Shown piece after piece: positions 52,183 to 61,189 of a stretch of DNA of 64,000 bases. Origin of the DNA: Halobacteriales archaeon QS_8_69_26 (lineage in GTDB: Archaea; Halobacteriota; Halobacteria; Halobacteriales; SW-7-71-33); NCBI GenBank assembly GCA_003023195.1, contig PXRX01000008.1, forward strand, positions 186,569 to 250,568, read 5' to 3'. Within the stretch, counting starts at the first letter, position 1; each line of letters starts with the position of its first letter. The notes under the pieces were generated by a model that was given only the letters and a program-made list of their open reading frames with translations, searched no databases and was not told where the DNA came from. Both the position numbers and the translations under genes were made by a program.

Positions 52183-53082
52183 TCAGTCGCTCCGCGTCGT
52201 GACCTCACAGCCGTCCGGCGTGACGATGATGGTGTGTTCCTTCTGACTGACCATCTTCCCTTCGTCCTCCTTGAGCACCGGGTAGCCGTGGACGACGCTC
52301 TGGCTCTTCAGCCGCCGCAACGCCATCGACGGGCGGGGACCGTCGAGCCACCGGGTTGCGAACGGGAGGGTCCGGAACTCCTCCGTGATCTGTTCGAGGG
52401 CCGTGCGGGCCGCCCTGTCGCGGACGTTGCGTTCGTGCTCTAGGGCGAAGATCTCCTCCTCGGCGCCCTCGGTGACCTTGCCGGTCCCGTCGGTGGCGAA
52501 CGGTTCGATGGCGACGACGTCGCCCACCTCCAGGGTCTCGGACTGCGCGACCGCACGGTTCGGGATGTTGGGTTCGGTGTGTTGCTCGTAGTGGCCCAGG
52601 CCGTGCCCCGAGAGGTTCACGACGGGGTTGAACCCGTACCCCTCGATGACCTCCTCGATGGCGGCCCCGACCTCGCCGGTCTCGACCCCCGGCTCGACCG
52701 TCTCGATGGCCGCCTCCAGGGCCTCGGCGCTCGCGGCCGTCAGTTCGTCGTGCTCGCCCGTCAGGTCGACCGTGACGGCGGTGTCCGCGAGCCAGCCGTC
52801 GATGCTGACGCCGAGGTCGATGTTGACCAGTTCCTCGCCGAACGTCGAGTCGTCGTCCGGGGCCGGGGTCGCGTGGGCGGCCTCCTCGTCGATGCTGATG
52901 TTCATCGGGAACGCCGGCTCCCCCCCGAGTTCGCGGATCCGCTCCTCGGCCCACTCGGCGAGTTCGAGGTGGGACGCCCCTACCTCGACGCGGTCGGCGG
53001 CCTCGTCGCGGACCTGGGCGAGGATCTCGCCGGCCTCGCGGTGCTTCTCGTACTGCTCGGCGTCCAGGTCGACGTCCGTCAT
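52183..53082 (-). CDS. map: Methionine aminopeptidase, type II
   Basis: Protein of 299 residues from ATG 53082 (MTDVDLDAEQYEKHREAGEI). Metal ligands are visible: two Asp in NIDLGVSIDGWLADTAVTVD, His in SGHGLGHYEQH, Glu in AIEPFATDG and Glu in EHTIIVT near the C-terminus. HATPAPDDD is the usual start of the catalytic core. The helical insert marks the type II enzymes of archaea and eukaryotes. It removes the initiator Met from new proteins. Housekeeping gene. Confidence 0.95.
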   Translation of the reverse strand: MTDVDLDAEQYEKHREAGEILAQVRDEAADRVEVGASHLELAEWAEERIRELGGEPAFPMNISIDEEAAHATPAPDDDSTFGEELVNIDLGVSIDGWLADTAVTVDLTGEHDELTAASAEALEAAIETVEPGVETGEVGAAIEEVIEGYGFNPVVNLSGHGLGHYEQHTEPNIPNRAVAQSETLEVGDVVAIEPFATDGTGKVTEGAEEEIFALEHERNVRDRAARTALEQITEEFRTLPFATRWLDGPRPSMALRRLKSQSVVHGYPVLKEDEGKMVSQKEHTIIVTPDGCEVTTRSD

Positions 53083-53429
53083 GGACCGGGATACACGGGA
53101 GGGACCCAAAGGGGTTGCGTCTACCGGCGGACGCCGGGACGCGGTCTCCCCGGTCCGATCCCCGCCAGGCAACGCCCGTGGAGCGATCCCGGCGGATCCG
53201 GTTGCCGGAGCGATCCCGACTGGATCCGGCCGGAGCGGTCCCGACTGGATCCGGCCGGAGCGATCCCGACTGGATCCGGCCGGAGATCCCGACTGGATCC
53301 GGTTGCCGGAGCGATCCCGACTGGATCCGGCCGGAGCGATCCCGACTGGATCCGGCCGGAGCGATCCCGACTGGATCCGGCCGGAGCGATCCCGACGGAC
53401 CCAAGCCCCCGGAGCCGAAGGATCGGCCG
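53083..53429. other. Divergent intergenic region filled with tandem repeats
   Basis: No gene is visible. Most of it is the 25-bp repeat array at 53180-53399; the rest is the short upstream sequence of map. No clear TATA box is left for the plus-strand nuclease gene, whose promoter must lie within or overlap the repeats. Confidence 0.7.
53180..53399. repeat. Tandem repeat, unit about 25 bp, about 8.5 copies
   Basis: Unit GGAGCGATCCCGACTGGATC + CGGCC, with minor variants (GGTTGCC in place of GGCC twice; one shortened copy GGAGATCCCGAC). The array lies directly before the beta-CASP nuclease start codon at 53430. High identity between copies suggests recent expansion. Confidence 0.95.
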
Positions 53430-54668
53430 ATGAAGGTCGAGTTCCTCGGCGGGGCCCGGGAGGTCGGTCGGAGCGCGGTCCTGGTCAACGACCGCCTCCT
53501 GCTGGACTACGGGATGGAGGCGAGCAACCCGCCGCAGTTCCCGGTGGGACGGGTCGACCCGGACGCCGTGGTCGTCAGCCACGGCCACCTCGACCACGCC
53601 GGGACGGTCCCGTCGTTGCTGTCGGGCGAGGACAGGCCGCCGGTCCACTGGACGCCGCCGACCGAACGTCTGACCCGGGTCCTCGCCAGCGACACCCTGA
53701 AACTCCACGGCGGGACCTACGACTGCCCGTTCACCGAGGCCGAGGTCAAGCGACTGACGGAGGTGTCGCACACCCACGGCTACCGGGAACCCTTCGAGGC
53801 GGCGGGCCACACCGTCACCTTCTACGACGCGGGCCACATCCCCGGCAGCGCCCACGTCCTCGTCGACGACGGCGAGACGCGACTGCTGTACTCCTCGGAC
53901 TTCCACACCACCGCCCAGCGGATCGTCCCGGCCTCGACCGCCCGGCCCGAGGCGGACGCGGTGATAGTCGAGAGCACCTACGCCGACGTCGACCGGGAGG
54001 ACCGCGCGACGATAGAGGAGCGGTTCGTCGACCTGGTCGAGCGGACCCTCTGGGAGGGCGGGACCGTCGTCGTGCCGGCCTTCGCCATCGGCCGGACCCA
54101 GGAGATGCTGCTGGTCTGTGCCGCCCACGACCTCGATCCCTACGTCGACGGGATGGGCAAGCGGGTCGCCCGGATCCTCCGGGAGTACCCCGGCTACGTC
54201 CGGGACCACGACGCGCTCCGGGGCGCCATCTCGAACGCCCGGTTCGTCACCGGCCGGGACGGCCAGCGCCGCCGGATCGCAGCGGAGAGTTCCGTCATCG
54301 TCACGACCAGCGGGATGCTCTCCGGCGGGCCCGCGATGACGTACGTGCCGGCGGTCGCCGGGGACCCGACGAACACCATCGCCCTCACCGGCTACCAGGT
54401 CGAGGGGACGCCCGGCCGGGACCTGGTCGAGACGGGGAGCGCGGAGATAGACGGTCGGCGGATCCGCGTCAGCGCCCGCGTCGAGCAGTTCGACTTCTCG
54501 GCCCACGCCGACCGCCCGGGATTGCGGTCGTTCCTCTCGTCGTACCGCGACGCCCGGGTGCTGGTCAACCACGGGGACCGGACCGAACGGTTCGCCACGG
54601 ACCTCCGCGCGGACGGCTACGACGCGAGCGCACCCGCCGTGGGCGACGTCGTGGAACTGGACGGGTGA
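53430..54668 (+). CDS. Beta-CASP metallo-beta-lactamase nuclease
   Basis: Protein of 412 residues from ATG 53430 (MKVEFLGGAREVGRSAVLVN). Metallo-beta-lactamase motifs: VVSHGHLDHAG, AGHIPGSAHV, LYSSDFHTT. Beta-CASP motifs: VIVESTYAD, PAFAIGRTQEML, SAHADRPGL and LVNHGD. There are no N-terminal KH domains, so it is not the full CPSF73-like archaeal factor aCPSF1 but one of the shorter aCPSF2/RNase-J-like proteins. It likely processes or degrades RNA. The longer track start reads through the repeats and is rejected. Confidence 0.9.
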   Translation: MKVEFLGGAREVGRSAVLVNDRLLLDYGMEASNPPQFPVGRVDPDAVVVSHGHLDHAGTVPSLLSGEDRPPVHWTPPTERLTRVLASDTLKLHGGTYDCPFTEAEVKRLTEVSHTHGYREPFEAAGHTVTFYDAGHIPGSAHVLVDDGETRLLYSSDFHTTAQRIVPASTARPEADAVIVESTYADVDREDRATIEERFVDLVERTLWEGGTVVVPAFAIGRTQEMLLVCAAHDLDPYVDGMGKRVARILREYPGYVRDHDALRGAISNARFVTGRDGQRRRIAAESSVIVTTSGMLSGGPAMTYVPAVAGDPTNTIALTGYQVEGTPGRDLVETGSAEIDGRRIRVSARVEQFDFSAHADRPGLRSFLSSYRDARVLVNHGDRTERFATDLRADGYDASAPAVGDVVELDG

Positions 54669-54702
54669 TCGCGGGCGAGGTCGTTGACGGGTGATCGAGA
54701 GA

Positions 54703-56469
54703 TCAGTCCCCGGCGGTGTCCGGCGGGTCCGCGGCGGGGAACGAGAGGGTCACGGCGGTGCCCCGTGGGTCCCTGTCCTCGATGGTGACGTCACCGCCCG
54801 AGGTCCGGACGGTCCAGTTGACGATCCACAGGCCCAGGCCGCTCCCGTGACGCAGGGGGGTCTCGGCACCCCGGGCGAGGACCTCGCGTTCCTCGTCGTG
54901 GATCCCCGGACCGTCGTCCTCGACCCGGATCCGGACGAAGTCGTCCGGTGCGGTCCCGCCATTCGGAGTCGCGGCCGGCGCGTTCTCCCGGGCCGCGGTG
55001 GCCGACGGATCCGCCGCTCCGGTCCCCGGGGCCGTCGAGACGGAGACGCGGACCCACGGCTCCGCGCTGTCGTTGTGCTGGATGGCGTTCTCCAGGAGGT
55101 TCTCGACGGCCACCTGGACGGACCGGGAGTCGACCGCGTCCACCCACGCGTCCGGGGGGAGGTCGGCCTCGACGGCCGCGTGCGGACGGACGTCCCCGAC
55201 CGACTCGATGGCCCCCTCGACGGCGGCGACGGCGTCGACCGGCGTCCGTTCGGCGGGACCGTGGTCGAGGGTCCGGACCATCTCGCGGGCCTTCTCGCCG
55301 AGGTCCGCGAGGTGGAGGGCCTCGTCCCGGACGGTCACCAGGTCCTCCTGGGCGCCGTCCTCGACCTGCCCCTCCAGGCGCTGGGCGTAGCCGTCTATCA
55401 CCGACACGCTGTTGCGGAGGTTGTGCCGGAGGAGGCGGTTGGCGACCGCGAGGCGTTGCTCGCGTTCGCGGATCCCGGTGACGTCGACCAGTCCGACGGA
55501 CCGGCCGACGTGCCGGCCGCGGTGGTCGTCGATGGGGGAGACGCGGACGTCGTAGTACCGGACCGGCCCGCCGACGGCCGTCTCCAGGACGGTTCCGTCC
55601 AGTTCGTCGAGGGCGACGGGGAACGAGGCGTCCGGTCGCTCCCCGACGGTCGGCGCGGGGTCGAGTACCTGCCCGGCGACGTCGTTGAACTCGACGACGC
55701 GGTCCTCCTCGTCCAGGACGACGATGCCGGCGTCGAGGTCCTCCAGCATGTTCCGGCGGGCCACCGGCACCAGGTTCAGCAGGTCGAACTCGAACAGCGC
55801 CAGCCCGAACAGCACCGCCGTGACGGCGAACGTGAACGACGTGAAGTCCAGTTCCGGGATCGGACTCAGCCCCAGCGTGAAGGCGACGTTGGCCACCGTC
55901 GGCACGGCCGCGCCCAGCGCGAGGACCCCCGCCTGCTTCCGGTAGACCGACGACTGCCGGCGGTAGACGTCGAGGATCAGCGCGATGCCGCCCAGGATCA
56001 GCAGGTAGGAGTAGGCGACGTGAGCGAGGTAGAGCGGCTGGAAGGTCACGTCGAGGACGGTCGGGCCCGGCCCACGTGACAACCCATTGATCGTCCAGAC
56101 CAGCCCGTGCTCGGAGTTGGTCCAGATCAGGGCGATCATGGCGAGCGGCTGGGCTGCCAGCAGCCCGGTCACCGGGCGGGTGAGGTACCCGTCGCGGCCG
56201 GAGTAGTAGAGCGCGACCACCAGCCAGAGCGTGGGGACGGTGTAGCCGAACGTGGCCGTGACGTTCGACCATAACTCCTGGGCACCGGCCGAGTCGAAGC
56301 CGATCTGGATCGCGTAGGCCAACGCCCACCCGGTCAGCCCCATCAGCATCGTCATGAACGGGACCGCGATCGGCCGGGACCGGTGGTGCCAGGCCAGAGC
56401 GAACACTCCCGCCGTTGCGAGCGCCGCGACCGCGGGAACCGCGGAGTAGACCGTCGGTTGCCAGCTCAT
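54703..56469 (-). CDS. Membrane sensor histidine kinase (7TM-PAS-HisKA-HATPase)
   Basis: Protein of 588 residues. The first 220 residues contain about seven membrane helices (for example [17 protein letters not shown]), as in histidine-kinase N-terminal 7TM regions of haloarchaea. A PAS domain follows at about 235-345 ([20 protein letters not shown]). The phosphoacceptor region is [20 protein letters not shown]. The ATPase has [15 protein letters not shown] and [11 protein letters not shown]. No response regulator is adjacent, as is common in this group. The signal is unknown. Confidence 0.92.
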   Translation of the reverse strand: MSWQPTVYSAVPAVAALATAGVFALAWHHRSRPIAVPFMTMLMGLTGWALAYAIQIGFDSAGAQELWSNVTATFGYTVPTLWLVVALYYSGRDGYLTRPVTGLLAAQPLAMIALIWTNSEHGLVWTINGLSRGPGPTVLDVTFQPLYLAHVAYSYLLILGGIALILDVYRRQSSVYRKQAGVLALGAAVPTVANVAFTLGLSPIPELDFTSFTFAVTAVLFGLALFEFDLLNLVPVARRNMLEDLDAGIVVLDEEDRVVEFNDVAGQVLDPAPTVGERPDASFPVALDELDGTVLETAVGGPVRYYDVRVSPIDDHRGRHVGRSVGLVDVTGIREREQRLAVANRLLRHNLRNSVSVIDGYAQRLEGQVEDGAQEDLVTVRDEALHLADLGEKAREMVRTLDHGPAERTPVDAVAAVEGAIESVGDVRPHAAVEADLPPDAWVDAVDSRSVQVAVENLLENAIQHNDSAEPWVRVSVSTAPGTGAADPSATAARENAPAATPNGGTAPDDFVRIRVEDDGPGIHDEEREVLARGAETPLRHGSGLGLWIVNWTVRTSGGDVTIEDRDPRGTAVTLSFPAADPPDTAGD

Positions 56470-56496
56470 GGATTCGACCGTCGGATGGGACGTGCC

Positions 56497-56550
56497 GTGG
56501 TCGATCCACCACCGGGAGTGGGGTCCCGACGTGGTCGATCCACCACCGGG
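56497..56550. repeat. Direct repeat GTGGTCGATCCACCACCGGG, two copies
   Basis: Copies at 56497-56516 and 56531-56550, each containing the inverted repeat GTGGTCGATCCAC. They lie between the histidine kinase start and rps6e. Confidence 0.85.
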
Positions 56551-56737
56551 CGTGAGATCGTGGTACGACCGTCGTCCCAGAGACGTTTCACGGTTACGGG
56601 AGGATCCGCTCTCCGAGGGGGTCCGCTCTCACCGCCTCGACCCGCGCCGGATCCACCGCGTTCCGCCGGATCCGCGGGGCCAGGGCGGGCCGGCGTGTTT
56701 CGACGTGTTTTTGGGCGGCGGAAGGTTCGGTGTCCAT

Positions 56738-57127
56738 ATGGCCGAGTTCACCGTCGTCGTCGGCGACCCCGACACCGGCGAGACCTACCAGCGCGACGTA
56801 GCGGACCAGAACGCCAACCGGTTCATCGGACGGGCGATAGGCGACGAGGTCGACGGGAGCGCCGTCGGCCTCGACGGCTACACCCTGGAGATCACGGGCG
56901 GGTCCGACCACACCGGCCGACCGATGCGCGAGGACGTCGACGGCAGCGGCCTCAAGGAGGTCCTCCTCACGGGCGGCGTCGGCTACCAGCCTTCCCGGGA
57001 CGGGGAGCGAAAGCGCGTCACCGTCCGCGGGAGCGAAATCAGCGACGAGATCCAGCAGATCAACGCCACCGTCGCCGAACAGGGCTCCGGGTCGGTCGGC
57101 GAACTGCTCGGCGAGGACGAGGACTGA
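56738..57127 (+). CDS. rps6e: Small ribosomal subunit protein S6e
   Basis: Protein of 129 residues. The N-terminus ([20 protein letters not shown]) and [20 protein letters not shown] with [20 protein letters not shown] are unmistakable for archaeal S6e. It lacks the long C-terminal tail of eukaryotic S6, as usual in archaea. ATG 56738 was chosen over the upstream in-frame start because the protein family begins here. Housekeeping gene, followed 30 bases later by a small haloarchaeal gene. Confidence 0.97.
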   Translation: MAEFTVVVGDPDTGETYQRDVADQNANRFIGRAIGDEVDGSAVGLDGYTLEITGGSDHTGRPMREDVDGSGLKEVLLTGGVGYQPSRDGERKRVTVRGSEISDEIQQINATVAEQGSGSVGELLGEDED

Positions 57128-57157
57128 GCGCCCGCCCTACGGACGAGTGACTCCTCG

Positions 57158-57613
57158 ATGACCGGGCTTCCAAGCGACCACCCGTCGGTCACGACCGTCC
57201 CCGCCCGCCTGGACGCCGACGCGACCGGCCGGGTCCGGGTGGTCGTAGAGCGGGATCCGGAGTTCCCGACGGGGAGCGACGGGACCGGCGTCGGTGCCGA
57301 CGTCGTCCGGGTCGTCCTCGACGGGACCGACCGATACGCCCGCCCGCGTCGGGAACGGGCCGGCGACGGCGTCGTCGTTCCCGGCGTCTACGACGCGCCC
57401 GACGCCGCCAGGAATCCGGGCGACGCGACGGATCGCCTCGGCGAGTGGGTCGCCTCGAACGACCCGGGCGCGGGTGACCCGGTACTGGTCGACGTCCTCG
57501 ACCCCGGGGCACGCTACGGTCTCCGGGTTCCGGGCCAGCGTGTCGTCTACGACGACCGCCAGGCCGTCGACGATTCGCTGGCGTCCATCGCGCGCGACCT
57601 GGACGACGGGTGA
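57158..57613 (+). CDS. Conserved haloarchaeal hypothetical protein
   Basis: Protein of 151 residues with a beta-rich N-terminal half (SVTTVPARLDADATGRVRVV, ADVVRVVLDGTDRYARPRRE) and a second part (DPVLVDVLDPGARYGLRVPG). I recall similar proteins next to rps6e or elsewhere in haloarchaea as an uncharacterised DUF family, possibly DUF7112. No catalytic residues stand out. Probably cotranscribed with rps6e. Confidence 0.7.
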   Translation: MTGLPSDHPSVTTVPARLDADATGRVRVVVERDPEFPTGSDGTGVGADVVRVVLDGTDRYARPRRERAGDGVVVPGVYDAPDAARNPGDATDRLGEWVASNDPGAGDPVLVDVLDPGARYGLRVPGQRVVYDDRQAVDDSLASIARDLDDG

Positions 57614-57762
57614 CGCCCGGGGCGCCGGTGGGCGGGGAAACGCCAGCGCCAGTGGCGATCACGGTACTGTCCCGTACTACCGGCAACGGTTGCCTCCGGA
57701 TACCCTCCGGCTTATTTTTACATAGTTGTATACATTAACAATAATATCGACATGGCCATCAA

Positions 57763-57770
57763 CATTTTAA
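57763..57770 (+). promoter_or_regulatory. TATA-like box for lipoprotein gene 57793
   Basis: ATTTTAA centred about 26 bases before ATG 57793, the spacing of a leaderless transcript, inside a markedly A+T-rich stretch (57710-57790). Confidence 0.5.
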
Positions 57771-57792
57771 TGACTCCTAGGTAGTTCACAAT

Positions 57793-58824
57793 ATGGAACG
57801 CCGACGACTCCTGCGGTTCCTCGGCACCGCCGGCCTCGCCGCGGGTGCCGGGTGCATCAGTGGTGGTGGGGGCGGAGGACAGGACACCACCGAGACGACG
57901 ACGGAGACGCCCACGACGGCCGAGACGACCACCACGAGGACCACGACCGCGACCACGGAGACCACGGCGGGCCCGGTCGACCGGTCGATCGCGGACGCCC
58001 GGGAGAACCTCCGGTCGGTGGCGGAGCGGCTCTCGCCGTCGCCGACCCCGACCGAGAGCCAGCAGTCGATGGACTCGTTCACCGTCGACGACCTCAAGGG
58101 ACGGATCGCGGCCGCGGAGGGGAGCCTCGACGAGGCGGCCGACGGGGGGCCGGACGAGGACCAGCGCGGACGGATCGAACGACTGCGTGCCATCGCCGAC
58201 TTCCTCGGTGGCTACGTCGACTTCCTGGTGGTGGTCCGGGATGCAACCCGGGCGTTCAAGAACGCCACCTTCCAGGTCGAGTCGGGGGTGTACGACGACG
58301 CGACGTCGCTGCTGGAGTCGGCGAAGTCGAACCTCGAAACTGCCCGCGAGCAACTGGACGCCATCGACGCGAAGGCCACGGAGGTGGGGAGCTTCTACGA
58401 CCCCGGCGAGGACGTGTTCGACGGGGAACTCCGGGACCTGATGAACGAGTCCGCCGAGTGGGACACCCGGTTCGACGTGTTCGCCAGCCTCGTCGACGGC
58501 GAACTCGGCCTGGTGACGGCCCTCCAGAGTTACTCCACCGGGGTCAGTGACTACTCGAGCGAGGAGTACGGGGCGGCGGCCGAGGCCTTCTCGACCGCCG
58601 AGAACGCCGCGTCGGATGCGGTCGAGCACTACCAGCAGGCGACCTCGTCCTCCCTGGTGATGAACTTCGGGATCGATCCCGGGGCCAGGGCCTGCCGCGC
58701 CGAAAACGTCGCGGAGGCGGCCACGAACTACCACCAGGCCGCGGTCGCCGCCGGGGAGGGCAGGTCCGGGGACGCCGGGGAGGCGCGCTCGGCCGCCGAG
58801 GCCGCCTTCGAACGGGAGTGCTGA
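57793..58824 (+). CDS. Helical haloarchaeal lipoprotein
   Basis: Protein of 343 residues. It has a Tat-type signal with lipobox (RRRLLRFLGTAGLAAGAGC), a Gly run, and a Thr/Glu-rich linker of about 45 residues typical of haloarchaeal surface lipoproteins. The rest is helical (SIADARENLRSVAERL, DDATSLLESAKSNLETAREQ), with tetratricopeptide-like spacing but no clear family. It would be anchored on the outer face of the membrane. Function unknown. Confidence 0.75.
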   Translation: MERRRLLRFLGTAGLAAGAGCISGGGGGGQDTTETTTETPTTAETTTTRTTTATTETTAGPVDRSIADARENLRSVAERLSPSPTPTESQQSMDSFTVDDLKGRIAAAEGSLDEAADGGPDEDQRGRIERLRAIADFLGGYVDFLVVVRDATRAFKNATFQVESGVYDDATSLLESAKSNLETAREQLDAIDAKATEVGSFYDPGEDVFDGELRDLMNESAEWDTRFDVFASLVDGELGLVTALQSYSTGVSDYSSEEYGAAAEAFSTAENAASDAVEHYQQATSSSLVMNFGIDPGARACRAENVAEAATNYHQAAVAAGEGRSGDAGEARSAAEAAFEREC

Positions 58825-58940
58825 CGCGGGGGACGCCTCCGGCGCGGACGGTCGTCCGTTCCGATCCGGTCGCCGTCCTTCTGCCGCGCCCCGCCCCCGA
58901 GGCGACGGTCATTTCCGCCCCCGCCCCGAACCGGTCCCCG

Positions 58941-59384
58941 ATGAACGACAAGCGATCGGCGTTTCTCGCCGCCGAGCGGCCCGACGACGTGGCGATCTAC
59001 CTCTCGGACGAGGCGGTCGACGACCCCGAACGGCTCCGGTCCCACGGCGAACCCGTCGCGGGGGGCGTCGTCCTCGTCCTCGACGGCGAGCGAGGGCGGT
59101 CGGTCTTCCAGACCGCGACCGGCGTCGGCGCGATGGCCTTCGCCAGGGAAGCGATGGATCGGGACGGGCGAGTCCGCGCCGACCTGACGGGGGGCGACTG
59201 TCCGGCCGCGGGCGAGGACGACGCGGCCCACGCCGCACGGATCGTGTTCGCGTTCGTCGAACGCCAACAGCCGGACGACGACGACAGGTACGGGGAGGGC
59301 GACGTGGTCCACGCCTACGCGCGGTGTTCCTGCGGCGAGGCCTACTCCGACTGGTGGCACGCCGGGGACCGGGACGCGGAGTGA
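58941..59384 (+). CDS. Conserved haloarchaeal protein (DUF5807-like)
   Basis: Protein of 147 residues from ATG 58941. It has FLAAERPDDVAIYLSDEAVD, a strand-rich VVLVLDGERGRSVFQTATG and a C-terminal HAYARCSCGEAYSDWW. I recall this pattern from the uncharacterised haloarchaeal family DUF5807. Members I remember have a CxxC in the middle; here GGDCPAAGEDD keeps only one Cys, so a zinc site may be incomplete. Confidence 0.75.
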   Translation: MNDKRSAFLAAERPDDVAIYLSDEAVDDPERLRSHGEPVAGGVVLVLDGERGRSVFQTATGVGAMAFAREAMDRDGRVRADLTGGDCPAAGEDDAAHAARIVFAFVERQQPDDDDRYGEGDVVHAYARCSCGEAYSDWWHAGDRDAE

Positions 59385-59417
59385 CGCCAGCACACGCGAC
59401 GGGAGCGATCGAATCGT

Positions 59418-59592
59418 GCTACCGGAGCTCCGCCCTGCCACCCTGCTCATTACTGGAGCTTCGGTCCGCCACCCTGCTCATTACTGGAGCTCCGGCCCGC
59501 CACCCTGCTCATTACTGGAGCTCCGGCCCGCCACCCTGCTCATTACTGGAGCTCCGGCCCGCCACCCTGCTCACTACCGGAGCTCCGGCCCC
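59418..59592. repeat. Tandem repeat, 31-bp unit, about 5.5 copies
   Basis: Unit GCTCATTACTGGAGCTCCGG + CCCGCCACCCT, nearly identical between copies, ending about 35 bases before the TATA box of the SRP RNA gene. The small ORFs in the track here simply translate the repeat. Confidence 0.95.
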
Positions 59593-59625
59593 GTCACTGC
59601 CCCCGATCTCCGGCAGTCGAAAGGG

Positions 59626-59632
59626 ACTTAAG
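59626..59632 (+). promoter_or_regulatory. Promoter of the SRP RNA gene
   Basis: ACTTAAG about 28-31 bases before the likely RNA 5' end, a position and sequence usual for haloarchaeal stable-RNA promoters. Confidence 0.55.
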
Positions 59633-59659
59633 CACAGTCGGCTAACGAGTCGGACGGAC

Positions 59660-59961
59660 TAGGCCGGGCGGTTAGGCCCCGCTCGAAACCCGCGCTATGG
59701 TCTTTAGCGGGGGCCGAATCCCGGGTGCGTGCGGTCCGACCGGTCCGGGCCCCGGGAGTCGACGTGGAAGCCTCGTCCTCCGGGGACAGCGGTCCGCGGC
59801 GGTCGCCCGCAGGGGCGATTCGGTGCGGTTCGCCGGCGACAACGGGTCAGGCGCGGAAGCGAGCAGCCCACCGCCGGACGCCCGTCGCTCGGGGGGTCGC
59901 GGGGTGGAGTCGGCGACCGGGTCTCCCCGGTCCGGAACGCCGGGCAACCCCGGGCGTCCAC
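59660..59961 (+). ncRNA. Signal recognition particle 7S RNA
   Basis: The helix 8 core GGTCAGGCGCGGAAGCGAGC followed by AGCC is the universal SRP54-binding motif. Upstream GTGCGTGCGGTCCGACCGGT and GACGTGGAAGCCTCGTCC match the haloarchaeal 7S RNA as I remember it, and total length near 300 bases fits. Together with SRP54 and SRP19 the RNA targets membrane and secreted proteins. Both ends are estimated to within about 10 bases. Track ORFs 59672-60079 (minus) and 59697-60047 (plus) are shadows over it. Confidence 0.93.
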
Positions 59962-60120
59962 ATTCATGCGTCATCACTCCGACAGCCACCGGTCCGTCGC
60001 TCGTTCGAGGGGCGATCATCCCACGATCGTCTCCCCAGATCGGGTGACGGTCACGCCACCGTCGCCCGGTTCTCTCCACCGCCGGATCGAAGGAATTTTC
60101 CCCGCGTTTCCGAAGATCCG

Positions 60121-61182
60121 ATGATGAGACGACAACGGATCGCAGTCCTGGTCGTCGCCCTGGGGGTACTGACCGCCGGCTGTGCCGGTCTCACGGGGGA
60201 CGGCGACGGCGGGACGACGGCCGCCGAGACGACGGACGCGGGGGAGACGACCGACGCTGGGGAGACGACGGACGCTGGGGGGACTACCGGAGCGACCACC
60301 GAGACCGACGACCGCGGCCCGGCGGAGCTCCGTGACGACGCCGTCGCGGCGATGGACGACGTCGAGACCTACCGGATAGCGGTCGAACAGGAGGTCGTGG
60401 TCTCGGGCCCGGTCGCCCAGCGCCAGACCCAGTCGACGACGGGCGTCTTCGACCGCCAGAACCGCGAACTCCAGCTCGACACCACCGCCGAGAGCGGGGC
60501 GCGCACCAGCCAGCAGTCCATCTGGGTCGTCGACCGGACGCAGTACAGCAGGAGCGACCAGTACGTCCAGCAGTTCGGGTCGCGGTGGGTCGAAGTCGAC
60601 GTCTCCGACAACTTCTCCCGGTACTGGAAGTTCCAGGACACGATGACCCGTCAGCAGGCGGTCCTGGAGAACGCCACGACGCTCGAACTGGCCGGGACGG
60701 AGACGGTCAACGGCACTGACGCCCGGGTCCTGCGTGCGGACGTCAGTTCCGAGGACTACAAGGACCTCGCTGCCGGCCTGTTCGGGGTCGACGGGGAGTC
60801 CCGGGTGAACATCACGGTCCACCGCGCGAACTTCACGTTCTACCTCGCGACCGGGACCGACCTGCCGGTGCGGACCGAGGCACAGATCAACACCACGCTC
60901 TCGACCCGGGGCCAGGAGGTCGACCAGAACGTCTCCATGACCATCGACTACCACGGCTACGGCGAGCCAGCGTCGATCGAACTCCCGGAGGAGGCGGAGT
61001 CCGCGGTCAACCTCAGCAACCGGTCGACCGGGTCGCCGGCACTGGCCGCGGGGGTCGACTCCGGCGGGTCGGCCCACGTCCCGGCCGCTGACGCCGGGAA
61101 CGACCGGTGGGCGTCGCCCCCGGTCGCTGCCGTCCCGGAAGCCGTGGCGAGCGAGGCCGTGCGAACCGGCACCGCCGGGTGA
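60121..61182 (+). CDS. Haloarchaeal lipoprotein, LolA/LppX-like fold suspected
   Basis: Protein of 353 residues from ATG 60121. It has a signal peptide with lipobox (VVALGVLTAGCAG), a Thr-rich repeat linker (TTDAGE repeated three times), then a beta-rich domain (DDVETYRIAVEQEVVVSGPV, ELQLDTTAESGARTSQQSIW, TYLATGTDLPVRTEAQI-like strands). The pattern is that of large haloarchaeal families of surface lipoproteins with a LolA-like half-barrel. The last 55 residues (after AVNLSNRS) are Ala/Val-rich and unlike the rest. It is 7 bases from the next lipoprotein gene. Confidence 0.75.
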   Translation: MMRRQRIAVLVVALGVLTAGCAGLTGDGDGGTTAAETTDAGETTDAGETTDAGGTTGATTETDDRGPAELRDDAVAAMDDVETYRIAVEQEVVVSGPVAQRQTQSTTGVFDRQNRELQLDTTAESGARTSQQSIWVVDRTQYSRSDQYVQQFGSRWVEVDVSDNFSRYWKFQDTMTRQQAVLENATTLELAGTETVNGTDARVLRADVSSEDYKDLAAGLFGVDGESRVNITVHRANFTFYLATGTDLPVRTEAQINTTLSTRGQEVDQNVSMTIDYHGYGEPASIELPEEAESAVNLSNRSTGSPALAAGVDSGGSAHVPAADAGNDRWASPPVAAVPEAVASEAVRTGTAG

Positions 61183-61189
61183 CCGATCC

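Noticed and set aside
53180-53399. CRISPR array
   Set aside because: Units follow one another directly without unique spacers, and no cas gene is near. The same holds for the 31-bp and 36-bp arrays.
59672-60079. Protein genes over 59.7-60.1 kb on both strands
   Set aside because: The region is the SRP RNA gene, shown by the helix 8 motif; ORF compositions are not protein-like.
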